This document shows positions 44,594 through 53,750 of a stretch of 64,000 nucleotides of DNA, one piece after another (the first letter of the stretch is position 1; each line of letters begins with the position of its first letter). The DNA lies in contig JAEYLX010000032.1 of assembly GCA_023407575.1 (NCBI GenBank), positions 124,001-188,000 of the forward strand, read 5' to 3'. A model generated the notes under the pieces. That model saw only the letters and a program-made list of their open reading frames with translations. It did no database searches and was not told where the DNA came from. The DNA is from Bacillota bacterium (lineage in GTDB: Bacteria > Bacillota > Clostridia > Lachnospirales > Lachnospiraceae). A program made the position numbers and the translations under genes.

Positions 44594-46768
44594 ATGAAGG
44601 GGATTTATATAAATATTCAAAGGATGATATTATCAGTTATAATTATAATATTGCTTTTAGTTTTTTTTCCATCTCAAATATCGTTTACTTATGCCGCAAC
44701 AGAAACCTATAATAATTATAACTACGCAGTAAGAGGCAACGAAGTTACGATAGTCAATTACACCGGAAAGAGAGCAGAGCTGACCATACCATCCTATATT
44801 AGAGGAAAGAAAGTAACTGCAATTGAAGATAAAGCATTTGCCAACAATGCGTCACTTACAAAAATCACGATACCGTCCAGTGTTATAAGGTTAGGGGAAG
44901 GTGCATTTTCATATTGTACTAAACTAAAGACAATTAACCTATCAAATAAGTTACAGTCGATGGGTAATGAAGTATTCCGTAGTTGTACTAGTTTAGAGAA
45001 CATAACCTTACCTGATACGCTAGAAAGCCTATCAAAATATGCTTTTAGTAATTGTACTAATTTATCAAAGATAACACTACCATCGAGAATTACCAGTATA
45101 CCAGAAGGATGTTTTAGCTATTGTAAGTTAACCTCTATTAAGCTACCAGATCGTGTGGCCTCAATAGAATTTGAAGCCTTTAATGGTTGCAGTGAAATAT
45201 CTGAGATTAATGTACCTGAAAAGCTCACTTATCTTGGTGACGGGGCATTCGCTGGCTGCAGTAAGCTAAAATCCTATGTCGTACCAGAAACTATGACAGA
45301 AATATATTCTTATACTTTCCATAATTGCTCTAGCTTAAAGAAAGTATTGGTTCCATCAACAATAACTTCGGTTGGAAGTTATGCATTTGCAGGCTGCAGT
45401 AGCCTGAAGGAAATCCAACTCCCGGATAGCGTCAATCAGATAGGCTACTATGCGTTCTATGATTGCAGATCATTAAAAACAATAAATATTCCCAAGGGTA
45501 TTACAACGATAAATGTAGGAAGCTTTAAAAATTGTTCTGGTTTGGAGCAGATTACTCTGCCGGATTCGATTACTTTAATAGAGGGAGATGCATTTTCGGG
45601 GTGCAAGAAGCTGGTAACCAATCTGCCAGCCAACTTAGTGAAAATTAATTATTGTGCATTCCTGGATTGTGAGAGTTTAAAGCAGATAATACTTCCTGAA
45701 GGTGTAACGATGGTAGCTAGGCTTGCCTTCAATAATTGCATAAGTGCTACAGAAATTGACATCAATAGTAAAATGAAATCCTTAGCGAAGAATGCATTTG
45801 ATGGATGTACCAGCGTTCAGAGAGTAACTATACCAGATAATATAAAGGATTTTCCGTATTTTGCTGACAGTATTTCTTTGAATGAAATTAAGATTAGCGA
45901 GAAGCACCCGTATTTTACTTTAATCGATGGGGTTGTCTTTAATAATGATAAGTCTACGCTTGTACGTTATACTTCTGCAAAATCCGATACCTCCTACCAG
46001 ATACCCGATACGGTAACCACCATTGGAGATTATGCATTTTCTGGTCTGTCAGTAATTAAAAAAATAATAATTCCAGATACCGTAACAACACTGGGAAAAG
46101 GAATCTTTTATGGTGCTTCAAGTATGGAAAGTGTTACATTGCCAACAGGAATAACCAAAATTCCAGCATATACTTTCTATGGCACCAATTTAAAAAAAGT
46201 AGTGTTATCCAATAAAGTAAAGAAAATAGGGAGCCTGGCTTATGGTAATTGTAAAGACTTAAAGAGTATTACCCTACCCGCATCCGTTACCAGCTTGGGC
46301 GAAAACAATGTAATTGGAACCTATAATCCGTTTTATGGATGCAGTTCACTGAAAGAATTCATTTTGAATAAGAAAAATAACGCCTATACGGTTGTCGATG
46401 GTGTGCTTTATAAGAAAGAGAAAAACTCTAACGTTTGTTTGCTTAGTTATCCTCCAGCAAAAACAGAGACCATCTTTAAAATACCAGAAAGTGTTACGCG
46501 CATCTCAGGTAATGCTTTCTATAAGTGCGATAATCTAAAAAAGCTTTACTTACCCAAGAACTTAAAAGGTGTGTACGACTATTTTAATAATTGCTCCAAT
46601 TTGAAGATTATGGTTCCTGCTTCTATAACGGCTTTTAATTTGTCAGCGTGTTTACCAGATTTACCTATATTTAATAAATGTACGAATTGCTATCTTTATG
46701 TTAGAGAAGGTTCAGCAGCGTACACTTACTGCAAGAAGAATGAAATCCCATATAAAATCTGGAACTGA
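44594..46768 (+). CDS. Secreted BspA-type leucine-rich repeat protein
   Basis: This ~724-residue exported protein has a signal peptide (about 1-36, ending FTYAA). The rest is a chain of about two dozen 23-residue LRR_5 repeats of the form AFxxCxSLKxIxIPxxVTxIG, interrupted by two non-repeat blocks (HPYFTLIDGVVF, NNAYTVVDGVLY) typical of BspA-like proteins. Such proteins bind host or plant polymers or other cells. No anchor motif is seen at the C-terminus. ATG 44594 follows GGAGGG closely; ATGs at 44582 and 44555 are in frame and possible, but would put polar residues before the signal. Confidence 0.85.
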   Translation: MKGIYINIQRMILSVIIIILLLVFFPSQISFTYAATETYNNYNYAVRGNEVTIVNYTGKRAELTIPSYIRGKKVTAIEDKAFANNASLTKITIPSSVIRLGEGAFSYCTKLKTINLSNKLQSMGNEVFRSCTSLENITLPDTLESLSKYAFSNCTNLSKITLPSRITSIPEGCFSYCKLTSIKLPDRVASIEFEAFNGCSEISEINVPEKLTYLGDGAFAGCSKLKSYVVPETMTEIYSYTFHNCSSLKKVLVPSTITSVGSYAFAGCSSLKEIQLPDSVNQIGYYAFYDCRSLKTINIPKGITTINVGSFKNCSGLEQITLPDSITLIEGDAFSGCKKLVTNLPANLVKINYCAFLDCESLKQIILPEGVTMVARLAFNNCISATEIDINSKMKSLAKNAFDGCTSVQRVTIPDNIKDFPYFADSISLNEIKISEKHPYFTLIDGVVFNNDKSTLVRYTSAKSDTSYQIPDTVTTIGDYAFSGLSVIKKIIIPDTVTTLGKGIFYGASSMESVTLPTGITKIPAYTFYGTNLKKVVLSNKVKKIGSLAYGNCKDLKSITLPASVTSLGENNVIGTYNPFYGCSSLKEFILNKKNNAYTVVDGVLYKKEKNSNVCLLSYPPAKTETIFKIPESVTRISGNAFYKCDNLKKLYLPKNLKGVYDYFNNCSNLKIMVPASITAFNLSACLPDLPIFNKCTNCYLYVREGSAAYTYCKKNEIPYKIWN

Positions 46769-46973
46769 TAATATGCTCTTAAGGAGATAATGCAGTAATT
46801 AAATAGGAGATTACTTAATGGTTGACTAGCATATGTATCAAAATTTATTAACTAAAGGGTATAAAAAACTATTTGATATAAAAAGGCACACAATATTTAA
46901 ATTATTAACTATCTATGGTAATATATTCAAAAGGAATTATTTATTTTGAATATATTACTGGGAGGTACGAAGG
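46769..46973 (+). promoter_or_regulatory. Intergenic region with a perfect 15-bp inverted repeat before a ribosome site
   Basis: GTAATATATTCAAAA (46918-46932) pairs perfectly with TTTTGAATATATTAC (46944-46958) around an 11-base loop. The ribosome site GGGAGG begins 2 bases later (46960-46965) and the next start is at 46974. It could be an operator palindrome or an RNA hairpin that affects translation. No terminator was seen after the LRR gene. Confidence 0.55.
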
Positions 46974-49298
46974 ATGAAGTCTAACAGGACAAAAAACAAA
47001 AGTGAGAACCCCAATAAGCAATGCGGCTGGTTCAGAAAGCCATTATTAGTATTCAGCTTAACAGTCGGTTTCTTGCTTAGTACAACGGTTAACACAAGGG
47101 TGGAAGCAAAGGATGTCGCTAAGGTTGAAGATTTCAGCTTTACTACAACCGAAAAGACACCATCTACCATCAATTCAGATATAGATTTCCCTTATGGAAA
47201 GGTATCTGAAATTAATGAATTCTGGGGTGTGAATAATCAATACTACATAGCCTATAGTGGTAAAAATACAGTTTATATCAGCATACTAAGTGAGCAGATG
47301 AAACTACAAAAGACCCTGGAGATTAAAAAGGACTTACCATTGGTGGGGAATGTAGTACAAGATCAGACGGGAAATTTTTATATTATCTATGGAAAATATG
47401 ATACAGCTGATATGGAAACAGATGCAACTGCAGGGTCTGCAGTTGTTATAACAGTTGTTCAATATAGCAGTGAAGGAAAAGAACTAAAGAAGTTATCTTA
47501 CACTGGTATTGAAACTAGTGTATTTAACGATAAAGGTTATGGAACAAAGGAACCTTTTAATTTTGGGAATTGTGATGTATTAATTGATTCTAAGGGTATC
47601 TTAGTTTGTCGATATGGCAGAGTTATGTATAATAAGCACCAATCAAGCCACACCCTTTATATTGATACAAATACAATGACAAAGTTAAAATATCTTTCAC
47701 CCTATACCAGTCATTCCATTGGGCAGAAGGTAATTGCCACCAGTGATGGGAGCTATCTAATGGTGGACCGAGGGGATGCATTTGATCGAGGGTATCAAGT
47801 TCATAAGGTAAATCAGTATACTAAGGATATATGGTCTATACCAAACTTTATTTCCTTCCATTTCAGAAACGGGTATATCTACCAGACTACTTATTCAGTT
47901 CTTGGAGGTCTGGCAGAGTGTTCCAATGGTTATGCGCTTTCTGGAGTGTCCGAGAAAACACTATCCTATGAAACAGCTTCTGACCCTAACTATAATGAAT
48001 CGCGTAATTTGTTCTTACAGGTATTTTCTAAAAACTTTACCTCCAATTCTTCTAATCAGGCAAATGTCCAACTTTTGTCCGGAGATACCAGAAAAGCGGA
48101 AGGCACCTTCGTAGATACAACTGGTGGTTGTGAAGCAGGAGCGGTGGACTACGGTGTTCTTTGGCTTACCAATTATACAGGTAATTACTATGCTTCCAAC
48201 CCTAAAATGATATCCATTGGGAATGATCAGCTTCTATTTATGTGGGAGAAGAAATTGTATTCTCGTGACGATTATGACCATTATATAACCAGCTGTTATA
48301 TGGTGGTTTCAAGTACTGGAGAAATTGTTATTCCAGAAACTGAACTGCAGGATGTTTATCTAACGACTTTTGGCGAGCCAACTTATAAGGATGGATATGT
48401 ATATTGGACCACCAGTGATGGAAAGTCTAAGAAATTGGTGATGCATAGGTTAGCCGTTGGTAAAACTATAAAAGGCACGACTAAGGTAGAAACCATATCA
48501 ACAAATAAAACTAAATTAACAATTAGCGCAGGTCAGAAAACAAAATTAGACATTAAATTTTATCCAGCAAATGCAGATAATAAAAAACTTGGATATAAAG
48601 ATTATGATGGTAATGTAAGCATTAGTGAAGATGGTTATATAACTGTACTGAACCAAGGCTATACTGAAGTTGAGATATGGTCAAAGGATAGACCGGGGGC
48701 TAAAGTAATATTACAAATCACCACATTAGATAATGCTCCTAAAAATTTAAAAGCCTCTACGGGTTATACTGATTATTATGACGAATATGCAGTTAAGCTG
48801 ACTTGGAAGAAAACCGCGTTGAATCAAGAGTATGATATTTATAGATCTACAAAAAAGAACAGTGGATTTGTACTAATCGATTCGGTAGAAGACTGTGAAT
48901 ATTATGATACTAGTATTAAAACAGGGAAAACTTATTATTATAAGGTGAAAACTTCAGATTCTGTCTGGCTTGAGGATGCAACAAATCCGATGAGTAATAC
49001 TACAAGTATATATATACTATCATCAGTCAAGTATGCAAAGGCAAAAAAATTAAGTAGTACCTCTGTGCAAATCAGCTGGACTAAACTTAGTGGTGCTACT
49101 GGTTATGAAATATTTTTATATGATGATATGAAAGAGGATTATAAGTTAATAAAGACAATTTCTTCTAATTCGACTTTGAATTATAAGAAAACCGGTTTGA
49201 AAAAAGGGTATACGTACTACTTCTCTATTCGTGCATATCGAACCATAAATGGAGTTAAATATTATAGTGAACCAAAAGGATGCTATATTAGATTGTAG
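46974..49298 (+). CDS. Secreted protein of unknown function, paralogue of the 24-kb protein, with two Fn3-like domains
   Basis: This 774-residue protein has a signal segment at about 23-45 (ending RVEAKDV). It matches the protein at 24112-26160 throughout: NEFWGVNNQYYIAYSG, VGNVVQDQTGNFYIIYGKYD, GFALSGVSEKT-type text (NGYALSGVSEKTLSYE), GCEAGAVDYGVLWLTNYTG and PKMISIGNDQLLFMWEKKLYS. A Big_2-like and an Fn3-like domain follow, and this copy has one further Fn3-like domain at the end (YAKAKKLSSTSVQISW onward). The propeller-like body has no recognised catalytic site. The paralogue on the other side of the maltodextrin operon suggests an old dispersed duplication. Confidence 0.7.
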   Translation: MKSNRTKNKSENPNKQCGWFRKPLLVFSLTVGFLLSTTVNTRVEAKDVAKVEDFSFTTTEKTPSTINSDIDFPYGKVSEINEFWGVNNQYYIAYSGKNTVYISILSEQMKLQKTLEIKKDLPLVGNVVQDQTGNFYIIYGKYDTADMETDATAGSAVVITVVQYSSEGKELKKLSYTGIETSVFNDKGYGTKEPFNFGNCDVLIDSKGILVCRYGRVMYNKHQSSHTLYIDTNTMTKLKYLSPYTSHSIGQKVIATSDGSYLMVDRGDAFDRGYQVHKVNQYTKDIWSIPNFISFHFRNGYIYQTTYSVLGGLAECSNGYALSGVSEKTLSYETASDPNYNESRNLFLQVFSKNFTSNSSNQANVQLLSGDTRKAEGTFVDTTGGCEAGAVDYGVLWLTNYTGNYYASNPKMISIGNDQLLFMWEKKLYSRDDYDHYITSCYMVVSSTGEIVIPETELQDVYLTTFGEPTYKDGYVYWTTSDGKSKKLVMHRLAVGKTIKGTTKVETISTNKTKLTISAGQKTKLDIKFYPANADNKKLGYKDYDGNVSISEDGYITVLNQGYTEVEIWSKDRPGAKVILQITTLDNAPKNLKASTGYTDYYDEYAVKLTWKKTALNQEYDIYRSTKKNSGFVLIDSVEDCEYYDTSIKTGKTYYYKVKTSDSVWLEDATNPMSNTTSIYILSSVKYAKAKKLSSTSVQISWTKLSGATGYEIFLYDDMKEDYKLIKTISSNSTLNYKKTGLKKGYTYYFSIRAYRTINGVKYYSEPKGCYIRL

Positions 49299-49424
49299 TT
49301 TTAAGTAAGTGTAGAAAGGAGAACGCTATGTATCGCATTAGATATCCCAACTAATCTTTAGCCCGACCACCACCAATTCCTTATATGATTTTGCAATGTT
49401 GAAAATTATATAAGGAGAATTAAC

Positions 49425-50603
49425 ATGATTAATAACAAAAATAAATGGCTTTTATATATAATCAATTTTTTCCAAAACCTCATTCCAGCCTATGTGATAG
49501 AGCGTTTATTCTATCAGGAGAGAGGAATGACAGTGCAGATGGTTGTATATTGTGAAATCGTTTATGCAATAGCCATTCTACTATTTGAAATTCCATCAGG
49601 AGTTCTTGCTGATAAGATAGGTAGAAAAAAGTTGATTGTTATCAGTTGTATACTGCAGTGTTTTGAATTCTTTGCCTTGATTTTTGCTAATACCTTTTGG
49701 CACTTTGCAATTATTACCTTTAGTTCTGGAATAGGATATGCTCTTAGTAGTGGGGCGTTTAATGCTTTACTCTATGATTCCTTGAAAAGTGTTAAAAGGG
49801 AGAGTGAATTTGAACGTATTTGCGGAACTATGAACGCAATGGAGTTCGCCGCAGCATTAATTGCTGCATTGTGTGGTGGCTATTTAGCTTTTCGATTTGG
49901 TTTTACATTTAATTATTGGCTTTCATCTGGTTGTGCATTGATAACGGTTATAGTTTCTTTATTACTTTACGAGCCACTAACACAGGTTAAAGTGGAACAT
50001 AGGATAACCTATTGTCAAATAATTACCACTGCATTTTCATTTTTTAGATCAAATATCAATGCCTTTAAAATATGTATGAATGCGATTGTTATTGCTGCAT
50101 GTGTGGTTTATATTGATGAGTTCTGGCAGTTGTACCTGGAACACATATCGTTTCCTGTTATATATTTCGGAATTGTATTGTCGATAATATGTGTAGGCAG
50201 TATATTAGGGTCCATGCTTTCAACTAAGTTACTAAAATATATGAAAAGAACGAATATATTAATTGGTGCTTATTTTATATGTGGCTTTTGCATTTTAATA
50301 GCGGCTATTGTTCAGAGTATTGTAGGCATTTTTGGATTAGTTGTGGCAATTAGTATGGCAGCATTAATTAATCCATTAGCAATGGGATATCTCCATCATC
50401 ATGCTGATGATGAGGCAAGAGCAACAATTGAATCAATATCGTCGCTACTAGAACGAATGTTTAGTATTGTTTTAGGACTATTCTTTGGTTCTGTAGCAAC
50501 TAAAATTAATATAGTAGCAGGATTTTGGGTAATCGGTATATTTGTTATAATAATAGCAGTGGTATTTACTGTTGTATTTCATTCGAAGAGGTTTTCGGAT
50601 TAA
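49425..50603 (+). CDS. Major facilitator superfamily transporter
   Basis: This 392-residue protein has about twelve hydrophobic helices. The family loop between helices 2 and 3 reads GVLADKIGRKK (near residue 64). RFGFTFNYW and the second-half helices are typical of drug or small-molecule exporters of the Firmicutes. AAGGAG lies 7 bases before the ATG. It is preceded by a gene-free 126-base stretch and followed by a strong hairpin, so it is probably its own unit. The substrate is unknown; its place next to a peptide-sensing system makes export of a small signal or antibiotic possible. Confidence 0.8.
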   Translation: MINNKNKWLLYIINFFQNLIPAYVIERLFYQERGMTVQMVVYCEIVYAIAILLFEIPSGVLADKIGRKKLIVISCILQCFEFFALIFANTFWHFAIITFSSGIGYALSSGAFNALLYDSLKSVKRESEFERICGTMNAMEFAAALIAALCGGYLAFRFGFTFNYWLSSGCALITVIVSLLLYEPLTQVKVEHRITYCQIITTAFSFFRSNINAFKICMNAIVIAACVVYIDEFWQLYLEHISFPVIYFGIVLSIICVGSILGSMLSTKLLKYMKRTNILIGAYFICGFCILIAAIVQSIVGIFGLVVAISMAALINPLAMGYLHHHADDEARATIESISSLLERMFSIVLGLFFGSVATKINIVAGFWVIGIFVIIIAVVFTVVFHSKRFSD

Positions 50604-50606
50604 AAT

Positions 50607-50652
50607 AAAGGCTTATGTCAAATAGCGAATTAACTATTTGACATAAGCCTTT
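50607..50652 (+). terminator. Long perfect hairpin after the MFS gene
   Basis: A 19-bp perfect stem (50607-50625 with 50634-50652, starting AAAGGCTTATG) has an 8-base loop and ends in only three Ts, matched by three As at its left edge. It lies 4 bases after the stop. Confidence 0.8.
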
Positions 50653-50717
50653 CAAGCTGTTGACATTACTAATTAATTGTATTTGACTTCGTTATTTTTT
50701 GTCATAATAAAAAATTT

Positions 50718-50861
50718 ATGATTTCAGGTACTGTAGATATGGCGAAAGAATATAGAAATCCTATGCACCACATAATAGGAGCATTTAAAGGATGTGCAAT
50801 AGGTTCTGTTGTAGCATTCATATCTGCTTCGCTTGTATTCTTTATTGGATTATTCGGATAA
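50718..50861 (+). CDS. Small hydrophobic peptide ORF upstream of the sensor kinase
   Basis: This 47-residue frame (or 40 from the ATG at 50739) has a polar start (MAKEYRNPMHHIIG), one Cys (GAFKGCAIG) and a C-terminal hydrophobic helix ending FFIGLFG. The Gly-rich helix recalls small membrane or bacteriocin-like peptides. No strong ribosome site precedes either ATG, so translation is uncertain. It lies 165 bases before a GHKL kinase of the type that senses peptides. Confidence 0.35.
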   Translation: MISGTVDMAKEYRNPMHHIIGAFKGCAIGSVVAFISASLVFFIGLFG

Positions 50862-51025
50862 GACAATCTGCTAAGGTTTCACATAACTAATAGCTCATTT
50901 GTGAATGCCATGTTATAATAGGAGAGTAGGAATAGGTACTAAAAAAGTATTAGGCTATCATTTAAGTCAGTTATACCTGACAGGTGATGGATAATATTTA
51001 TTGTAAAATGGGTTAGGGGTTTATT

Positions 51026-52381
51026 ATGTTGGATTATATTCAAACCTACTATATTGATATGGAATATGGTAGGGCTTTTATTATTACACAGGTTAGTTTT
51101 GTGGTCTTTGGGATTCTACTACTTAATGACCTTGTTTTTTCTTTCAAAGCAATCTTTAAAAAAATAATTGAAATACTACTGTGGTTAATAGGATTTATCA
51201 TATTCAGTAGTTATTATCATAGAATACTGGACTCATATTTCTTATATTTGATACCATATGGACTTTTTCTTCTTCTGTATGCAAGGGTTTCCAGTAAATA
51301 TAGTGTAGCAACAAGAATTTTAAGAAGTTTTATGTTTGGATCTTCGTTCATCCTTATTCTTTCCATATCAAAATCTTTTGGTGTAATGGGTGAGGCAAGC
51401 AATATTGCATTTATACAAAACATCGATTTGACTTCGATTACCTCTGTGTTAGGCTTTATTTTTACTACATTTTTTTTACATAAATTTAGTACAGAATCCT
51501 TTCGGTATGTACCTGACTTTAGTATATTTCTAATGGTAGCTATCTCAATTTTTAGTTGTCTAACCCACTTCACCTTCACTTACTTTATCTATGATACAGG
51601 GTATAAAACAGAGACTTATAATGCATTAATCTGCATCATTTTTTGGGTTTTGGAAATGATGGCATACTATATGTGTTATTCTGTTGCCTCTGAATACTCA
51701 CAAAATGTGGATTTAATGGCGATGCAGCATAAAGCTGAAGTCGATAAAGAGGTTTATCGATTTTCAAAGCAAAATTATGAGGAAATGAGTTCCTTAAGGC
51801 ATGAAATAAAAAATCATAAAGCATATATGCTTTCCTTGCTGCAGAACAATGAGTATGAAAAGCTGGAGGAGTATTTTCAAGATAGTGTGGCAGAGACTTC
51901 AGAGTTATTTCAATTTATTGATTGTGGAAATGTAGTTATTAACAACATTATTAATTATGAAATTACAAAGGCAAAAGCGTATGGAGTTACAATTGAAACA
52001 AAGATTGTAGTACCGGAGGAGTTACCCTTCAGAGAAACAGACCTATGCAGTTTATTATCTAATTTGCTGGATAATGCAATAGAAGCTTGTAATATGCAGA
52101 ACAAGAGAGAAAAAATAGTTCAATTTAAAATTTGGCAGGACAACCATTATTTATTTATGAAGGTTGAAAATCCAATTGACGATTTTATTTCAAAGAAGGA
52201 ACGGTTATCTCTTAAGACGACAAAGCTGAATAGCAATACACATGGATATGGAACAAAGGTTATTCATATGATTGTAGACCGTTATAAGGGATATGTAAAA
52301 TATGAAATACAGGAGGAGCATTTTGTAGCAGAGGTAATGCTAATGTCTGTATTAAAAAACGGAAGTAGTAAAAATGCGTAA
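51026..52381 (+). CDS. GHKL sensor histidine kinase, AgrC/VirS-like
   Basis: This 451-residue membrane kinase has six to seven helices (1 to about 215) forming a peptide-receptor-like sensor, a short coiled linker, and a kinase core. The phosphoacceptor is His259 in LRHEIKNHK; the N box is LLSNLLDNAIEAC and the G box HGYGTK. This is the HPK10 type that works with LytTR regulators. The cognate regulator lies 118 bases downstream. The last 18 codons form the first unit of a tandem repeat that continues past the stop. No AgrB-type peptide processing gene is nearby. Confidence 0.85.
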   Translation: MLDYIQTYYIDMEYGRAFIITQVSFVVFGILLLNDLVFSFKAIFKKIIEILLWLIGFIIFSSYYHRILDSYFLYLIPYGLFLLLYARVSSKYSVATRILRSFMFGSSFILILSISKSFGVMGEASNIAFIQNIDLTSITSVLGFIFTTFFLHKFSTESFRYVPDFSIFLMVAISIFSCLTHFTFTYFIYDTGYKTETYNALICIIFWVLEMMAYYMCYSVASEYSQNVDLMAMQHKAEVDKEVYRFSKQNYEEMSSLRHEIKNHKAYMLSLLQNNEYEKLEEYFQDSVAETSELFQFIDCGNVVINNIINYEITKAKAYGVTIETKIVVPEELPFRETDLCSLLSNLLDNAIEACNMQNKREKIVQFKIWQDNHYLFMKVENPIDDFISKKERLSLKTTKLNSNTHGYGTKVIHMIVDRYKGYVKYEIQEEHFVAEVMLMSVLKNGSSKNA

Positions 52382-52500
52382 CAGAGGTAATGCTGATGTC
52401 TGTATTGAAGAACGGAAGTAGTAAAATGCGTAGCAGAGATAATGCTGATGTCTGTTATTGAAAAACGGTAGCAGTAAAAATGTGTAGGAGAGGTAATAGA
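52328..52500 (+). repeat. Decayed tandem triplication of the kinase 3' end
   Basis: Three ~53-base units lie at 52328-52380, 52381-52432 and 52433-52486, all with GAGGTAATGCTGATGTCTGT-like text and CGGAAGTAGTAAAA. Unit 1 encodes the kinase C-terminus and ends at its stop; units 2 and 3 carry small indels and are non-coding. A fourth partial copy (GGAGAGGTAATAG, 52487 on) supplies the ribosome site of the regulator gene. Confidence 0.85.
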
Positions 52501-53240
52501 TGAATAAGCTAAGAATAGCTGCCTGTGATGATAATAAAATAGCCTTAGATATGATTGCAAATGCTGTGAAAAACTATTTTATTCTGCAGGACTATGAAGT
52601 TGAGATAGAGACTTTTACAGAAGTAAATTCAATTAGAAGGAGGTTAACGGAAACAGAATTTCATTTGCTGCTTTTAGACATTGATATGCCGGTTATGGAT
52701 GGCATTTCAATGGGCAAAGAGCTGCGAAATCATGGCTATCATACAAGTATTATATTTGTTTCCAATCGCGAGGATAAAGTCTTTGCAGCTTTGAAGGTGA
52801 AACCGGATGGATTTATAAGAAAGAGTCATATTCTGGAGGATATTCCAGAGGTGCTTGCAACCTATTTGCAAACGCATCATGAGAATATTACTCAGAGCCT
52901 GATTATTGAAAGCAGAGATCAATTAAAGGTAATTCCTTATAATGAGATATTATATATTGAAGGGAATAAAAAATCCCAATTGATATACGCAGAGAATAAG
53001 GGAGAACCTGTACCTATAAGAACAACGATGCAGGAATTGGAGAAAGAATTAGAACCCCTTGGATTTATAAGAATTCATAAAGGATATTTAGTTAACTATA
53101 AACATATTCAAATAATAGGTGATACCGAAATAGTAATAGATGATGATAAAAAGCTTCCAATTAGCAGAAGAAAGCTGCAGGAGGTTAAATCAAGGTTTCT
53201 TGATTTAATGCAAAGCAAAGGAATTATTGTGCTAAAGTAA
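52500..53240 (+). CDS. LytTR response regulator, AgrA-like
   Basis: This 246-residue regulator has a receiver domain (1 to about 120) with acidic pocket CDDN and phosphoacceptor Asp60 in LLLLDIDMP. A LytTR DNA-binding domain follows (about 135-240) with YNEILYIEGNKKSQ and GFIRIHKGYLVNYKHI. It is the partner of the kinase upstream. GGAGAGG 6-7 bases before the ATG lies in the partial fourth repeat unit. Targets are likely direct-repeat promoters nearby, none of which I could identify. Confidence 0.9.
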   Translation: MNKLRIAACDDNKIALDMIANAVKNYFILQDYEVEIETFTEVNSIRRRLTETEFHLLLLDIDMPVMDGISMGKELRNHGYHTSIIFVSNREDKVFAALKVKPDGFIRKSHILEDIPEVLATYLQTHHENITQSLIIESRDQLKVIPYNEILYIEGNKKSQLIYAENKGEPVPIRTTMQELEKELEPLGFIRIHKGYLVNYKHIQIIGDTEIVIDDDKKLPISRRKLQEVKSRFLDLMQSKGIIVLK

Positions 53241-53289
53241 TTTTAAATAGCAATTCTACGATAGGTCGGACAATTTTTTAAATATTAAC

Positions 53290-53370
53290 AGCAGGCTTTG
53301 TTTTTGGCGTATTTGTTTCAATATTATTTATTTGAAATAAATACGCTAATTCAATGACCTGCTCTTTTTT
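53290..53370 (+). terminator. Nested terminator after the response regulator
   Basis: AGCAGG pairs with CCTGCT as the outer stem, followed by six Ts. Inside, GCGTATTTGTTTCAA pairs with TTTGAAATAAATACGC. It lies about 50 bases after the stop. Confidence 0.75.
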
Positions 53371-53714
53371 GTGCAAGATTTCGTATAATGCTTACCACTC
53401 ATGCCTTTATAACTGCCGTTTGTTCCTATGAAATGTTATTTACCTTTCCTGGAATACCGGTTGTTGCTATGTTATTGAAGGAGGCATTGGGGATAGCTTA
53501 AACTCTGATTGTGTTTTAGCTATAGATGAGTTTTAAAAATCAAAGGAAAATATGTGCAATTTACATGGATAATTGATTCGAATTAAAAGTCATTTAAACA
53601 ATAGATACAGATTTTGCAATGTGAATTACAGGTTATGCTGAAAATGTGCACAAAAAATGAAATCTGATATATTGAAAAACGTATTAATCAATTTCATGTA
53701 AGGAGGAAATGAAA
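53371..53714. other. Gene-free stretch before the GH3 gene
   Basis: AT-rich sequence with no ORF, hairpin or convincing promoter pair that I could support. A TATGCT box at 53634-53639 has no matching -35 at 16-18 bases. Confidence 0.4.
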
Positions 53715-53750
53715 ATGAAAGAGGAGGTAAGTGAATATTATGGCAGTTAA
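53715..53750 (+). CDS. 11-residue leader ORF overlapping the GH3 start
   Basis: AGGAGG (53701-53706) is 8 bases before an ATG encoding MKEEVSEYYGS and a stop at 53748-53750. It overlaps the GH3 ATG at 53740 in another frame and contains the second ribosome site (GAGGAGG). It may couple or tune translation of the large enzyme. Confidence 0.35.
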   Translation: MKEEVSEYYGS

